Positions 34,480 through 43,541 of a DNA stretch of 64,000 nucleotides are shown here, one piece after another. The notes under the pieces are model-generated. The model saw nothing but the letters and a program-made list of their open reading frames with translations. It ran no database searches and was not told the DNA's origin. Origin of the DNA: Mesorhizobium sp. CA8 (GTDB taxonomy: Bacteria > Pseudomonadota > Alphaproteobacteria > Rhizobiales > Rhizobiaceae); contig NZ_JAIUHG010000033.1 in NCBI RefSeq assembly GCF_020164955.1, positions 1 through 64,000 on the forward strand. The letters are read 5' to 3'. Each line of letters opens with the position of its first letter. Within the stretch, counting starts at the first letter, position 1. The position numbers were made by a program, and so were the translations under genes.

Positions 34480-35322
34480 ATGTCCGACGCTTCAAAGTCT
34501 CTCGTTACGTCAATCACCAGGCGCGCCGGACTTGGCGTGCTTCTCGCCACGACATTGGCCGTCATCGGCCTTGGTATGCCGTCGCCATCCTTCGCCGAGG
34601 ACAAGAAGTCGATCAAAGTCGGCATCATCAGCGGCGAGGATGAGGATGTCTGGCGTGTCGTCACCGCCGAGGCGGCGAAGAAAGGGTTGACCATCGAGAC
34701 CGTCGTCTTCAACGATTACACCCAGCCCAACGAGGCGCTGGAGCGCGGCGAGATCGACGCCAACGCTTTCCAGCACAAGCCCTATCTCGACAACCAGATC
34801 AAGACGCAAGGCTACCACATCGTACCGGTCGGCTATACCGGCGTCTGGCCGATCGGGCTTTATTCGAAGAAGCACGCCAAGGTCGCCGACCTCCCGGAAG
34901 GCGCGGTGATCGGCCTGCCGAACGACCCGTCCAACGAAGGGCGCGCGCTGCATGTCCTGGAACATGAAGGCCTGATCGAGCTCAAGGACGGCACCGGCAT
35001 CCTGGCGACGACCGCCGACATTGCCGACAACCCGAAGAAGCTCGAGATCAAGGAACTCGACGCCGGCATCGTCGGCCGCTCGGTGGACGATCTCGACGCC
35101 GCCGTGGTCAACACCGACTGGGCGCTGAAGAGCGGCCTCGGCCCTGAAAACCGCATCGCGCAGGAGCCGGTGGCCGACAATCTCTATCGCAACTTCATCG
35201 CTGTCAAAGCGGGCAGCGAGAACGAGCCGTGGGTGAAGACGCTGGTCGCCTCCTATCAGAACGAGACCGTCAAGGCCGAGTTCGACAAGGTCTACAAGGG
35301 CACCGGGATCAGCGCCTATTGA
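34480..35322 (+). CDS. metQ: MetQ/NlpA-family D-methionine-binding protein
   Basis: 280 residues. The signal peptide ends near SPSFAED; no lipobox cysteine is present, so it should be soluble in the periplasm rather than a lipoprotein. The body shows the NlpA pattern: VGIISGEDEDVWRVV, FNDYTQPNEAL, DANAFQHKPYLD and IGLPNDPSNEGRAL. It delivers methionine to the MetN-MetI importer encoded next. Confidence 0.92.
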   Translation: MSDASKSLVTSITRRAGLGVLLATTLAVIGLGMPSPSFAEDKKSIKVGIISGEDEDVWRVVTAEAAKKGLTIETVVFNDYTQPNEALERGEIDANAFQHKPYLDNQIKTQGYHIVPVGYTGVWPIGLYSKKHAKVADLPEGAVIGLPNDPSNEGRALHVLEHEGLIELKDGTGILATTADIADNPKKLEIKELDAGIVGRSVDDLDAAVVNTDWALKSGLGPENRIAQEPVADNLYRNFIAVKAGSENEPWVKTLVASYQNETVKAEFDKVYKGTGISAY

Positions 35323-35345
35323 TCGGGGCCTGGCTGGCACAAATA

Positions 35346-35371
35346 GGCGGCCCACTGCTGAGCGGGCCGCC
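35346..35371 (+). terminator. stem-loop between metQ and metN
   Basis: Arms GGCGGCCC and GGGCCGCC (8 bp) around a 10-nt loop, 23 nt after metQ. It likely lets metQ be expressed above metNI. Confidence 0.6.
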
Positions 35372-35405
35372 GTCGCGTTTGCACGGCACAGAAACGGACA
35401 TAGAA

Positions 35406-36497
35406 ATGAACCAGCATGTCACGGCCCAACGCGCCGACCCGGTCCACATCCAGCCGACCGGGCGGGAAGACGTTATCCGCCTCGCCGGCCTGAAGCGCCG
35501 CTTCGGCGCGACGCCGGCGCTCGACGGCGTCTCGCTGACTGTTCAGAAGGGCGAAATCCTCGGCATCATCGGCCGCAGCGGCGCCGGTAAGTCGACGCTG
35601 ATCCGCTGCCTGAACGGGTTGGAGCGGGCCGATTCCGGCGAGGTCTTCATCGAGGGTCGCGAGATCGGCCGTCTGAGCGAGCGCGAGCTGCAGCCGCTGC
35701 GCCGCCGCATCGGCATGGTGTTCCAGCACTTCAACCTGCTGTCGGCCAAGACAGTCGAGGAGAATGTCGCGCTGCCGCTCAAGATCGAAGGCCGCCCGCG
35801 CGCCGAGCGCTTGGCGCGCGCGGCGGAACTGCTGCAGCTCGTCGGTCTGTCGGAGAAAGCCAAGGCCTATCCGGCCTCGCTGTCGGGCGGACAAAAGCAG
35901 CGTGTCGGCATCGCCAGGGCGCTTGCCGCCCGACCGGCGCTGCTCCTGTCGGACGAGGCGACCTCGGCGCTCGATCCGGAGACGACGCGCTCGATCCTGG
36001 CGCTGCTCAAGGACATCAATTCCAGGCTGGGTCTCACAATCCTGCTCATCACCCACGAGATGGAGGTGATCCGTTCGATCGCCGACCGCGTGGCGGTGAT
36101 CGATGCCGGCCGCATCGTCGAGGAGGGCGCCGTCTGGCAGGTCTTCGCCAATCCGAAATCCGAGATCACCCGCAGCCTGCTCAGTAGCATCCGGCCGCAA
36201 TTGCCGCCCGAGATCGCGACCCGGCTGGTTCCGGGCGAAGGTGCGGAAACGATTCTCCGGATCGATGTCGCCGGTGAGACGGCGCGCGGTGCTTTGCTTT
36301 CCGATCTTGCCGCGGCGGTGCCAGGCCAGTTCCGCCTGGTGCAAGGCGGCGTCGATCATGTCCAAGGCCAGCCCGTCGGCACGCTGTTCCTGGCCGTTGC
36401 CGGCGCTGAAGCCACGCATCTTGCGCGGGTGACGACATTCCTGAACGACCGCGGCGCGCGGGTGGAGGTGCTTGGCCATGTCGCCGGTCTTGTTTGA
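35406..36497 (+). CDS. metN: methionine ABC transporter ATP-binding protein
   Basis: 363 residues. Walker A is GRSGAGKST, the Q-loop VFQHFNLL, the signature LSGGQKQR and Walker B LLLSDEATSALD, the last being typical of MetN. After about residue 270 there is the NIL regulatory domain that binds methionine and inhibits transport. The ATG at 35406 is chosen; longer in-frame reading runs back through metQ. The 3' end overlaps metI by 20 nt. Confidence 0.93.
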   Translation: MNQHVTAQRADPVHIQPTGREDVIRLAGLKRRFGATPALDGVSLTVQKGEILGIIGRSGAGKSTLIRCLNGLERADSGEVFIEGREIGRLSERELQPLRRRIGMVFQHFNLLSAKTVEENVALPLKIEGRPRAERLARAAELLQLVGLSEKAKAYPASLSGGQKQRVGIARALAARPALLLSDEATSALDPETTRSILALLKDINSRLGLTILLITHEMEVIRSIADRVAVIDAGRIVEEGAVWQVFANPKSEITRSLLSSIRPQLPPEIATRLVPGEGAETILRIDVAGETARGALLSDLAAAVPGQFRLVQGGVDHVQGQPVGTLFLAVAGAEATHLARVTTFLNDRGARVEVLGHVAGLV

Positions 36498-37134
36498 ACT
36501 CCTGCTTCGCTCGATCTGGGAGACGGTGCTGATGACCGGCGCGTCGGCTCTCATCTCGCTGGTCTTCGGCCTGCCGCTCGGCCTTGCCTTGGTCGCCACC
36601 GACCGCGGCGGCATCGCCGAAAGCCTTTGGGTCAACCGCAGTCTCGGCGCCATCATCAACGGCTTCCGGTCGGTTCCTTTCATCATTTTGCTGGTGGCGC
36701 TGATCCCGGTGACGCGGCTGATCGTCGGCACCTCGATCGGCACATGGGCGGCAATCGTGCCATTGTCGATCGCCGCCACACCCTACTACGCCCGCATCGC
36801 CGAAGTGTCGCTGCGCGAGGTCGATCACGGCCTGATCGAGGCGGCGCGCGCCATGGGCGGCAACCGCTGGACGATCATTCGCGAGGTGCTGGTGCCGGAA
36901 GCGCTGCCGGGCATTGTGGCGGGCTTCACGGTGACGCTGGTGACGCTGGTCGGCGCTTCGGCCATGGCCGGCGCCATCGGCGCCGGCGGTCTCGGCGACC
37001 TCGCCATCCGCTATGGCTATCAGCGTTTCGAGACCAGCGTGATGGTCGCTGTGGTCGTCGTGCTCATTGTGCTCGTCTGCGGCATCCAGTGGATTGGCGA
37101 CCGCCTTGTCGCTCGGCTGGACCATCGCGGATAG
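36478..37134 (+). CDS. metI: methionine ABC transporter permease
   Basis: 218 residues, five hydrophobic segments. GFRSVPFIILLVALIPVTR and the EAA loop LIEAARAMGGNRWTIIREVL are standard for MetI. The ATG at 36478 has GGAGG upstream and lies inside the end of metN. It completes the importer with metQ and metN. Confidence 0.93.
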   Translation: MSPVLFELLLRSIWETVLMTGASALISLVFGLPLGLALVATDRGGIAESLWVNRSLGAIINGFRSVPFIILLVALIPVTRLIVGTSIGTWAAIVPLSIAATPYYARIAEVSLREVDHGLIEAARAMGGNRWTIIREVLVPEALPGIVAGFTVTLVTLVGASAMAGAIGAGGLGDLAIRYGYQRFETSVMVAVVVVLIVLVCGIQWIGDRLVARLDHRG

Positions 37135-37277
37135 AGCGCGGACACGGGACGGCGGCGCGAACGGAATTTGCCGCAAAAGCCGGGAATTGAGCGCCGACTT
37201 GCTTCGTTCGCAGCGAGATTGGGTGGTGCGTTTCTTCACCCGCAATGGCGCGCATGTCATCGTGCGACGGGGTCGCT

Positions 37278-37337
37278 AGAGCAATTCCAGGAAAAGTGCG
37301 TAGCGGTTTTCCGTTCGGAATTGCGCCAAAACTAAAG
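37278..37337 (+). repeat. interspersed AGAGCAATTCC repeat, tandem unit 1
   Basis: 60 bp beginning AGAGCAATTCCAGG, with GTAGCGGTTTTCCGTTCGGA in the middle and an A-rich end. It is directly followed by a second unit of equal length. GGAATTGC near the end is complementary to GCAATTCC at the start, so each unit can fold. Confidence 0.75.
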
Positions 37338-37397
37338 AGAGCAATTCCGAGAAAGTGCGCAGCGGTTTTCCGTCCGGAATCGCAAAAAAACAAAGAG
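37338..37397 (+). repeat. interspersed AGAGCAATTCC repeat, tandem unit 2
   Basis: 60 bp, a head-to-tail copy of 37278-37337 with a handful of changes (GCAATTCCGAG, GCGCAGCGG, CCGTCCGGAATCG). It ends 24 bp before the oxygenase start. Confidence 0.75.
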
Positions 37398-37420
37398 TTG
37401 CCGCCCAGAGGAGCCTGTCC

Positions 37421-38440
37421 ATGGCAAGGATAATTCCGGTGCTCGATCTCGACCGCCTTGAGCAGGGCGCATCGGAACTGCGGACATTCTTGTTCGATCT
37501 GCGCACCGCCGCCCGCGATGTCGGTTTCTTCTATCTGAGCGGCCACGGCATCACCCAGCGGGAGATCGACGCAGTGCTGGGCGCCGCCCGCCGCTTCTTC
37601 GCCTTGCCGGAGGCCGACAAGCTCGACATCGAAATGGTGAAGTCGCCGCAGTTTCGCGGCTATACGCGCGCCGGCGGCGAGCTGACCAGGGGCAAGGCCG
37701 ACTGGCGCGAGCAGCTCGACGTCGGCGTCGAACGCGCGACCATTCCGCAAGGGCCAGGCGTGCCGGCCTGGACGCGGCTGCAGGGCCCGAACCAGTGGCC
37801 GGCCGCGCTCCCCGATCTCAAGCCCGCGCTGCTTGCCTGGCAGGCCAAGGCGACCGATGTGGCGATCCGGCTGCTAAAGGCCTTCGCGCTGTCGCTCGAC
37901 CAGCCGGAGCACGCTTTCGATCCGATCTATCGCGGCGAACCGAACCATCGCATGAAGATCGTTCGCTATCCCGGCCGCGATGCCACCGGCGACGACCAGG
38001 GCGTCGGCGCGCATAAGGATGGCGGCTTCCTCACGCTTCTGCTGCAGGACGAGAACAAGGGCCTGCAGGTCGAATATGACGGCAGCTGGGTCGATGTCGA
38101 CCCGATCCCGCGAACCCTCGTCGTCAACATCGGCGAGCTGCTTGAACTCGCCTCGAACGGCTATCTCAGAGCCACCGTGCATCGCGTCGTCACGCCGCCG
38201 GCCGGCGTCGAACGGATTTCGGTGCCGTTCTTCTTCAGCGCCCGGCTTGACGCCACCGTCCCGCTGCTCGATCTGCCCGAGGAACTGGCGGCCGAAGCGC
38301 GCGGCCCGGCCAGCGACCCCGACAATCCGCTTTTCCGCAATGTCGGGACCAACGCACTGAAAAGCCGGCTGAGGTCGCATCCCGACGTGGCGCGGCGTCA
38401 CTATGCCGATCTTCTGGAAAAAGCATCGGTCGCCGACTGA
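37421..38440 (+). CDS. 2-oxoglutarate/Fe(II)-dependent oxygenase, isopenicillin-N-synthase family
   Basis: 339 residues from the ATG at 37421 with an AGAGGAG site. The N-terminal DIOX_N segment contains VGFFYLSGHGI. The catalytic 2OG-FeII domain has iron ligands His198 and Asp200 (AHKDGGF) and His254 (ATVHRVV), and the co-substrate pair Arg265-x-Ser267 (RISV). The substrate is unknown. It lies downstream of the methionine importer on the same strand but is separated by the tandem repeat, so it may be a separate unit. Confidence 0.88.
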   Translation: MARIIPVLDLDRLEQGASELRTFLFDLRTAARDVGFFYLSGHGITQREIDAVLGAARRFFALPEADKLDIEMVKSPQFRGYTRAGGELTRGKADWREQLDVGVERATIPQGPGVPAWTRLQGPNQWPAALPDLKPALLAWQAKATDVAIRLLKAFALSLDQPEHAFDPIYRGEPNHRMKIVRYPGRDATGDDQGVGAHKDGGFLTLLLQDENKGLQVEYDGSWVDVDPIPRTLVVNIGELLELASNGYLRATVHRVVTPPAGVERISVPFFFSARLDATVPLLDLPEELAAEARGPASDPDNPLFRNVGTNALKSRLRSHPDVARRHYADLLEKASVAD

Positions 38441-38455
38441 CGATTCCTGATGATT

Positions 38456-38488
38456 GAGCGAGATTTTTTCGCGATTTCGCTCTTTTTT
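38456..38488 (+). terminator. intrinsic terminator after oxygenase gene
   Basis: Arms GAGCGA and TCGCTC around a 15-nt loop, followed by six T. It starts 16 nt past the stop. Confidence 0.7.
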
Positions 38489-38499
38489 GGAATTCCGTT

Positions 38500-38635
38500 C
38501 GTGGAAAATACGCCGTTCAGGCCCCAAATAAAGGGCATCGCTCGGTGTTTTCCTCCCATTGCGTCGGGCGATGTTCCCCTCTGAAGGTTATGACCTTCAT
38601 ACTTTGGCCGGGCCGCTTTCGCGCCCGGCCTTTTT
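38500..38635 (+). ncRNA. candidate small RNA with terminator
   Basis: About 135 nt of non-coding sequence between two intrinsic terminators, so the second terminator (38606) must serve a transcript that starts after the first. The region contains TTTTCCTCCCATT, a CCTCCC stretch able to pair with ribosome-binding sites as in alphaproteobacterial trans-acting sRNAs. It also has a hairpin with arms TGAAGGT and ACCTTCA (38582-38599), then the terminator. No promoter is certain. No Rfam family could be recognised by eye. Confidence 0.4.
38606..38635 (+). terminator. strong intrinsic terminator of unassigned transcript
   Basis: Arms GGCCGGGC and GCCCGGCC (8 bp, perfect) with a 9-nt loop and TTTTT. 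No gene ends just upstream, which is why an sRNA is proposed. Confidence 0.85.
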
Positions 38636-38862
38636 CTTATCTGCCGTCGGAATCCGCCGATCAGACCGGCGATGCGCTCCGGCCTGCATATGGATGTCGA
38701 TCCCTTCACCCGCTCCGGCCCGGTCGGCGGCCGTCTGCTCGCTCGAACTTCAATTTCGTCGCCATCCATCCTGACATGAATGCGCGAACCGTTGTGCTAC
38801 GGTGCTGATGATGTTCACGGCATCCGCTCGGGCCTGCCGTGAGATGAAGAGGAGAGTTCACC

Positions 38863-39240
38863 ACGTCCAGGATCAGCCGTCGCGCCTTGCTCTTTCATTC
38901 CGGCTGCGCTGTCGTCGCCTCGACCGTCGCAGCAAACGGTCACGGCACAAAGGCGCTGAGGCGCAACCGGCAACCGTCCAGGGACCTGGTCGCCCTGATT
39001 GAGGCGCACAAGGCAACTTACGCAGCGTTCGGCAAGGTCGTCCACAAAACGGGCAGCCACAGCCGTGACCACATCGAGGCCGGCCTAGCGGAGGAGAGGG
39101 CGCTGCTGGCCATCTGCGCCTATCGGGCGGTCAAGCAAGGCGACCACTTGGCCAAGGCCCGATATCTTCTGGAGATCGAGGCGCGCGGCGAGCTCGATCT
39201 GCCAGAACACATGCAGGCTCTTCTGCGCTCTACAGTGTGA
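38863..39240 (+). CDS. hypothetical protein with twin-arginine-like N-terminus; start codon ACG or TTG
   Basis: From an ACG at 38863 the product is 125 residues and begins (M)SRISRRALLFHSGCAVVAST, a sensible exported N-terminus. AAGAGGAGA lies at normal distance before that ACG. The alternative TTG at 38887 gives 117 residues without a good site. The C-terminal part is helical, with DHIEAGLAEERALLAICAYR and AKARYLLEIEARGELDLPEH. I do not recognise the family. It may use the rare ACG, or be a gene whose ATG has mutated. Confidence 0.45.
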   Translation, partial: TSRISRRALLFHSGCAVVASTVAANGHGTKALRRNRQPSRDLVALIEAHKATYAAFGKVVHKTGSHSRDHIEAGLAEERALLAICAYRAVKQGDHLAKARYLLEIEARGELDLPEHMQALLRSTV

Positions 39241-39381
39241 AAGGCATGAGACTTCCAGCCGCATAGACGGTCAAACCCGCCGCAATGCTGAAGGGTTTCG
39301 GGTCGATCATGCTGGCGATACTGTTCCTACCGAAGGGGCTGACGCCTTCGGTGTGATGCAGTGACTGAAATCGGCGTAGAA

Positions 39382-40284
39382 CTAGTTCATCATCTTTGGC
39401 AATCCCGCCGCCAGCGTGTCGACGGCCAGCCGCACTTTCAGCGGCAGGTGCGGCGTCTGCAGCCAGAGCGCATGGCAGTCATAGAGGTAGTCGCGTTGCT
39501 CAGGCAGCAGGCGGACCAGTGTGCCGCCCTCGATGCGTTCACGCACCAGCCAGTATGGCAACCAGGCCAGTCCCATGCCGTCGGTTGCCGCGTCGGCGAT
39601 GGCGTCGAGGTCGTCGAGCCGCAGCCGGCCGGCCGGGGCGATCTCGTCGACCGAACCCTCGTCGCGCGTAAACAGCCATGGCTGCAGCACATGGCCGAGC
39701 CGCCGGTAGACGATCGCCTGATGGCTGGCGATGTCTTCGGGCTGAAGCGGTCGGCCGAAGCTTTCGATATAGAACGGCGACGCGCAGACGATCATGCGCT
39801 GCCGCGCGACGCAGCGCGCGATGATGCCGGCCCTGTCATCCAGCGTGCCGGTGCGGATCGCCAGGTCGAAACCGTCCTCAATGAGATCGGCGAAGCGATC
39901 GCTGAGCGACAAGTCCAATTCCAGCGTCGGATAACGCCGTGCCAGCTCGATTAGGATCGGCGTGACGCAGTGGCGACCGAAATGCGCCGGCATCGTCACG
40001 CGCAGTGCGCCGCGCGGCTCGGACAACCGATCGGCTGCCAATGCATCGGCCGCTTGCGCTTCGGCCAGCACGATGCGGCAGCGCTCGTAATAGGCGCGCC
40101 CGAAATCGGTTAGGCTCTGTCGGCGCGTGGTGCGGTTGATAAGCCGCATACCGAGCCGCTCTTCGAGGAAGCGGACATGCTTGCCGACCATCGGCCCCGA
40201 CAGGTCGAGCGCCGCCGCGGCGGCCGCGAACGAGCCGAGATCGACAGCCTTGACGAAGACCTCCATGCTTTCGAGGCGATCCAT
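39382..40284 (-). CDS. LysR-family regulator
   Basis: 300 residues from the ATG at 40284 (MDRLESMEVFVKAVDLGSFA). The HTH covers about residues 1-60 with RLINRTTRRQSLTDFGRAYY, and the effector domain follows (GALRVTMPAHFGRHCV). It belongs to the large DsdC/AaeR-like group that controls neighbouring oxidoreductases. The divergent quinone oxidoreductase starts 102 bp away. Confidence 0.9.
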   Translation of the reverse strand: MDRLESMEVFVKAVDLGSFAAAAAALDLSGPMVGKHVRFLEERLGMRLINRTTRRQSLTDFGRAYYERCRIVLAEAQAADALAADRLSEPRGALRVTMPAHFGRHCVTPILIELARRYPTLELDLSLSDRFADLIEDGFDLAIRTGTLDDRAGIIARCVARQRMIVCASPFYIESFGRPLQPEDIASHQAIVYRRLGHVLQPWLFTRDEGSVDEIAPAGRLRLDDLDAIADAATDGMGLAWLPYWLVRERIEGGTLVRLLPEQRDYLYDCHALWLQTPHLPLKVRLAVDTLAAGLPKMMN

Positions 40285-40386
40285 ATTCAAAACCAATCGT
40301 TTCGACTGTTCTGCCTGTGTGCCGATTTACCGGTTCTCGATACCGCTGCATAGTCCATTCCATCGGTAGGGTTTGGAGTTTCAGGC

Positions 40387-41373
40387 ATGGCAAGGGTTGT
40401 TCGCTTTCACAGTCACGGCGGTCCCGAGGTGCTTCGCATCGAGGATATGGATGTTCCGTCGCCGGGACCCGGCGAGGTGCGGATCCGCGTCAGGGCGCTG
40501 GGCTTGAACCGCGCCGAAACCTTGATGCGCAACGGCTCTTACATCGAGACGCCGACGCTGCCGTCGGGCCTCGGCCTCGAAGCGGCGGGGATCCTCGAGG
40601 CGGTGGGAGCCGGCGTGGAGGTCTTCGCATTGGGCGATGCGGTCAGCATCATCCCGCCGCGCTCGATGGCGCGCTGGCCGGCCTATGGCGAGCTCGTGAA
40701 TTTCCCGGCCGAGCTTGTGGTGAAACATCCGCCATCGCTCTCGTTCGAAGCCGCCGCTGCGACATGGATGCAATATCTCACCGCCTATGGCGCACTGGCC
40801 GATACCGCGCGTCTCGGCCCTGACGAGCCTGTCGTCATCACCGCCGCGTCGAGCAGCGTCGGACTGGCCGCCATCCAGATCGCCAACAGAATTGGCGCGG
40901 TGCCGATCGCCGTCACCCGAACGTCGGCCAAAAAGATGGCGCTGCTCGATGCCGGCGCGGCGCATGTGGTGGCCTTGGCCGAGGAGGATATCGAAGCGAG
41001 GTTGAGGAAGATCGCACCGCAAGGCGTTCGCGTCGTCCTCGACGCGGTCGGCGGCCCGATCTTCACGCCGCTGACGGCGGCGATGGCGCGCGGCGGCATT
41101 CTCATCGAATATGGCGGCCTTAGCCCCGAGCCGACGCCGTTCCCGCTGTTCGATGTCCTGACGAAAACGTTGACGCTGCGCGGCTACCTCGTCCACGAGA
41201 TCACCGGCGATCCCGCCCGGCTTGAAGCCGCCAAGGCCTTCATCCTCGACGGCCTCGCCGCAGGCGCGCTGAAGCCGGTCATCGCCGGGACGTTTCCGTT
41301 CGAGAAGATCGCCGAGGCGCACCGTTTTCTGGAAGCAGGCGAACAGTTCGGCAAGATCGTGGTGACCGTTTGA
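40387..41373 (+). CDS. zinc-independent MDR-type quinone oxidoreductase
   Basis: 328 residues. The GroES-like domain contains ALGLNRAETLMRNGSY and GLEAAGILEAVGAGV, and the Rossmann part has ITAASSSVGLAAIQIANRIG (an AxxGxVG-type motif). The cysteine ligands of zinc alcohol dehydrogenases are absent, so it fits NADPH:quinone reductase or related enzymes. It is probably controlled by the divergent LysR gene. Confidence 0.88.
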   Translation: MARVVRFHSHGGPEVLRIEDMDVPSPGPGEVRIRVRALGLNRAETLMRNGSYIETPTLPSGLGLEAAGILEAVGAGVEVFALGDAVSIIPPRSMARWPAYGELVNFPAELVVKHPPSLSFEAAAATWMQYLTAYGALADTARLGPDEPVVITAASSSVGLAAIQIANRIGAVPIAVTRTSAKKMALLDAGAAHVVALAEEDIEARLRKIAPQGVRVVLDAVGGPIFTPLTAAMARGGILIEYGGLSPEPTPFPLFDVLTKTLTLRGYLVHEITGDPARLEAAKAFILDGLAAGALKPVIAGTFPFEKIAEAHRFLEAGEQFGKIVVTV

Positions 41374-41472
41374 GGCTCTCTTCAGCCGGAAAAGCGACTA
41401 TCCGCTTGGCAAGCGGTGCTGCGCCGGGCCAAACTGGTCGTTCCGCATGCCTGCCTCAAGGAGACTTCGAAG

Positions 41473-42432
41473 ATGACCGCCAATGTTTTTTCCGGCTGCA
41501 TGCCGGCGCTGATGACGCCTTGCACCGATGACCGACTTCCCGACTTCGACGCGCTGGTGCGCAAGGGGCGCGAGCTGATCGCCGCCGGCATGTCGGCCGT
41601 CGTCTATTGCGGCTCCATGGGCGACTGGCCGCTGCTGACCGACGCGCAGCGCATGGAAGGCGTCGAGCGCCTGGTGAAGGCCGGCGTTCCGGTGATTGTC
41701 GGCACAGGCGCGGTCAACACCGCCAGCGCCGTGGCGCACGCCGCCCACGCGCAAAAGGTCGGCGCGCGGGGCCTGATGGTCATACCGCGCGTGCTCTCGC
41801 GCGGGCCGTCGGTGACGGCGCAGCGCCATCATTTCAAGGCGATCCTTGCCGTCGCGCCCGACCTGCCGGCCGTCATCTACAACAGTCCCTATTACGGCTT
41901 TGCCACCCGCGCGGACCTCTTCTTCGCGCTGCGCGCCGAGCATCCGAACCTGGTCGGCTTCAAGGAGTTCGGCGGCCCGGCGGATTTGCGCTATGCGGCG
42001 GAAAACATCACCAGCCGCGACGATGAGGTCGCGCTGATGATCGGCGTCGACACCGCCGTCTTCCACGGCTTCGTCAATTGCGGAGCATCCGGCGCCATCA
42101 CCGGCATCGGCAATGTCCTGCCCAAGGAAGTGCTGCATCTCGTGGGCCTCAGCCAGGCAGCGGCCAAGGGCGATGCCGAAGCGCGCCGGCTGGCGCAGGA
42201 ATTGGACGCGGCGTTGGCCGTGCTGTCCTCTTTCGATGAGGGTCCGGACCTCGTGCTTTATTTCAAGCACATGATGGTGCTGAAGGGTAACCCCGAATAC
42301 AGGCTGCACTTCAATGAGACGGATGCGCTGAGCGACAGCCAGCGTGGCTATGCCGAGCAGCAGCTCAAGCTGTTCGACACCTGGTATGCGCAGTGGTCGA
42401 GGCAGCCCGTCATGGCAAGATACGCGGCCTGA
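41473..42432 (+). CDS. dihydrodipicolinate synthase / N-acetylneuraminate lyase family protein
   Basis: 319 residues from the ATG at 41473; an in-frame extension to 41416 has no site. It is a TIM barrel with the Schiff-base lysine Lys164 in VGFKEFGG and Tyr136 in IYNSPYYG. The usual phosphate/carboxylate motif GTTGE is replaced by CGSMGDWP, so lysine biosynthesis is unlikely and a pyruvate-dependent aldolase or deaminase acting on another keto acid is more likely. It is slightly longer than DapA. The substrate is unknown. Confidence 0.82.
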   Translation: MTANVFSGCMPALMTPCTDDRLPDFDALVRKGRELIAAGMSAVVYCGSMGDWPLLTDAQRMEGVERLVKAGVPVIVGTGAVNTASAVAHAAHAQKVGARGLMVIPRVLSRGPSVTAQRHHFKAILAVAPDLPAVIYNSPYYGFATRADLFFALRAEHPNLVGFKEFGGPADLRYAAENITSRDDEVALMIGVDTAVFHGFVNCGASGAITGIGNVLPKEVLHLVGLSQAAAKGDAEARRLAQELDAALAVLSSFDEGPDLVLYFKHMMVLKGNPEYRLHFNETDALSDSQRGYAEQQLKLFDTWYAQWSRQPVMARYAA

Positions 42433-42495
42433 GCCGGCGATCGCGCTGACGAAATCTTCGGCGGTGCAAGCTGCACCGCCGCTCAGCCAAAGTGC

Positions 42496-43392
42496 CTAAT
42501 AGGCCGCGGCGGAGTCCGGCATAGCCTGGAGCCGCTCGATGTCCTGACGGGGCGGGGCACCGAACAGGCGCCGATATTCGCGGCTGAACTGCGACGGGCT
42601 GTCATAGCCGACCGCGAAACCGGCCGTGCCAGCGTTGGCGCCGTCGGCCAGCATCAGCCTTCGCGCTTCCTGCAGGCGTAGCTGCTTTTGATATTCCAGT
42701 GGAGTCATGCGCGTGATCGCCTTGAAGTGAGCATGAAGCGACGACGCGCTCATGCCTGACGCCGCGGCAATCTCGTCGATCCGCAATTGCGCCTGGAAGC
42801 CGTTCCGAATCTTAGCGATCGCACGGCTCACCTGGTTCAGGTGGCTATCCACGGTTCCCATTTGACGAAGCGTTGCGCCATGCGGACCGATAAGCAGACG
42901 GTAGAGGATTTCGCGCTCTATCAGCGGGGCCAGAACATCGATGGTTTCGGGGCGATCGAGTAGCTTCACCAATCGGCTCGCGGCATCGATCAGGTCCGGG
43001 TCGCTTGGATAGACCGCAAGCACAGGCAAGTCCTTCTCGTAAGAAGCCCGCCGCTCCGTCACCAGCAGGTCGGCAAGTGCCGCGAGGTCGAAGTCGATCT
43101 TGCAGCATAGATATGGTGCGGCTGGACTGGCCTCGAGAACATGGCCGACCAGAGGCAGGTCGACCGAAACAAGAAGATAGCTCGATGCATCATAGACCAC
43201 GCTCTGGTCTGCCAGCGAGACGCGCTTCGACCCTTGGGCGATTATGCAAAGCGAAGCTTCATAGACCGCCGGCACCGGCGCGCTGGACCGGTCGGCACGA
43301 ATGAGCGTCAGCCGGGGGATCGCGCTGCTTGAAATGCCGGGATCCCTGGCATGCCGGGCAATCAGCCCGGCCAGTTCGGTGATTTTTTCCAT
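42496..43392 (-). CDS. AraC-family regulator (YqhC-like, N-terminal AraC_N domain)
   Basis: 298 residues from the ATG at 43392. The N-terminal sensor domain contains YEASLCIIAQGSKRVSLADQ, as in YqhC-type proteins. The C-terminal double HTH has IDEIAAASGMSASSLHAHFK and AGFAVGYDSPSQFSREYRRL. Such regulators respond to aldehydes and usually activate a divergent oxidoreductase; the divergent SDR at 43542 is broken here, so the regulator may have lost its partner. Confidence 0.88.
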   Translation of the reverse strand: MEKITELAGLIARHARDPGISSSAIPRLTLIRADRSSAPVPAVYEASLCIIAQGSKRVSLADQSVVYDASSYLLVSVDLPLVGHVLEASPAAPYLCCKIDFDLAALADLLVTERRASYEKDLPVLAVYPSDPDLIDAASRLVKLLDRPETIDVLAPLIEREILYRLLIGPHGATLRQMGTVDSHLNQVSRAIAKIRNGFQAQLRIDEIAAASGMSASSLHAHFKAITRMTPLEYQKQLRLQEARRLMLADGANAGTAGFAVGYDSPSQFSREYRRLFGAPPRQDIERLQAMPDSAAAY

Positions 43393-43541
43393 GCCGCATA
43401 AATCTGCATGACGCGGAATGTTGCAAGGCTTGTCCGCCTCGTTTGGAGGATTGTGCAAACTCTTTGGACGATCACACTACCGGTCTTCGCCTGTGCGGCG
43501 CCATTTTCCATCCGGTCACCGCAAGCCAAAAAGGAACGATC

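Noticed and set aside
38582..38599. TGAAGGT-TATG-ACCTTCA as an operator
   Set aside because: It lies inside a probable transcript directly before a terminator, so an RNA hairpin is more likely.
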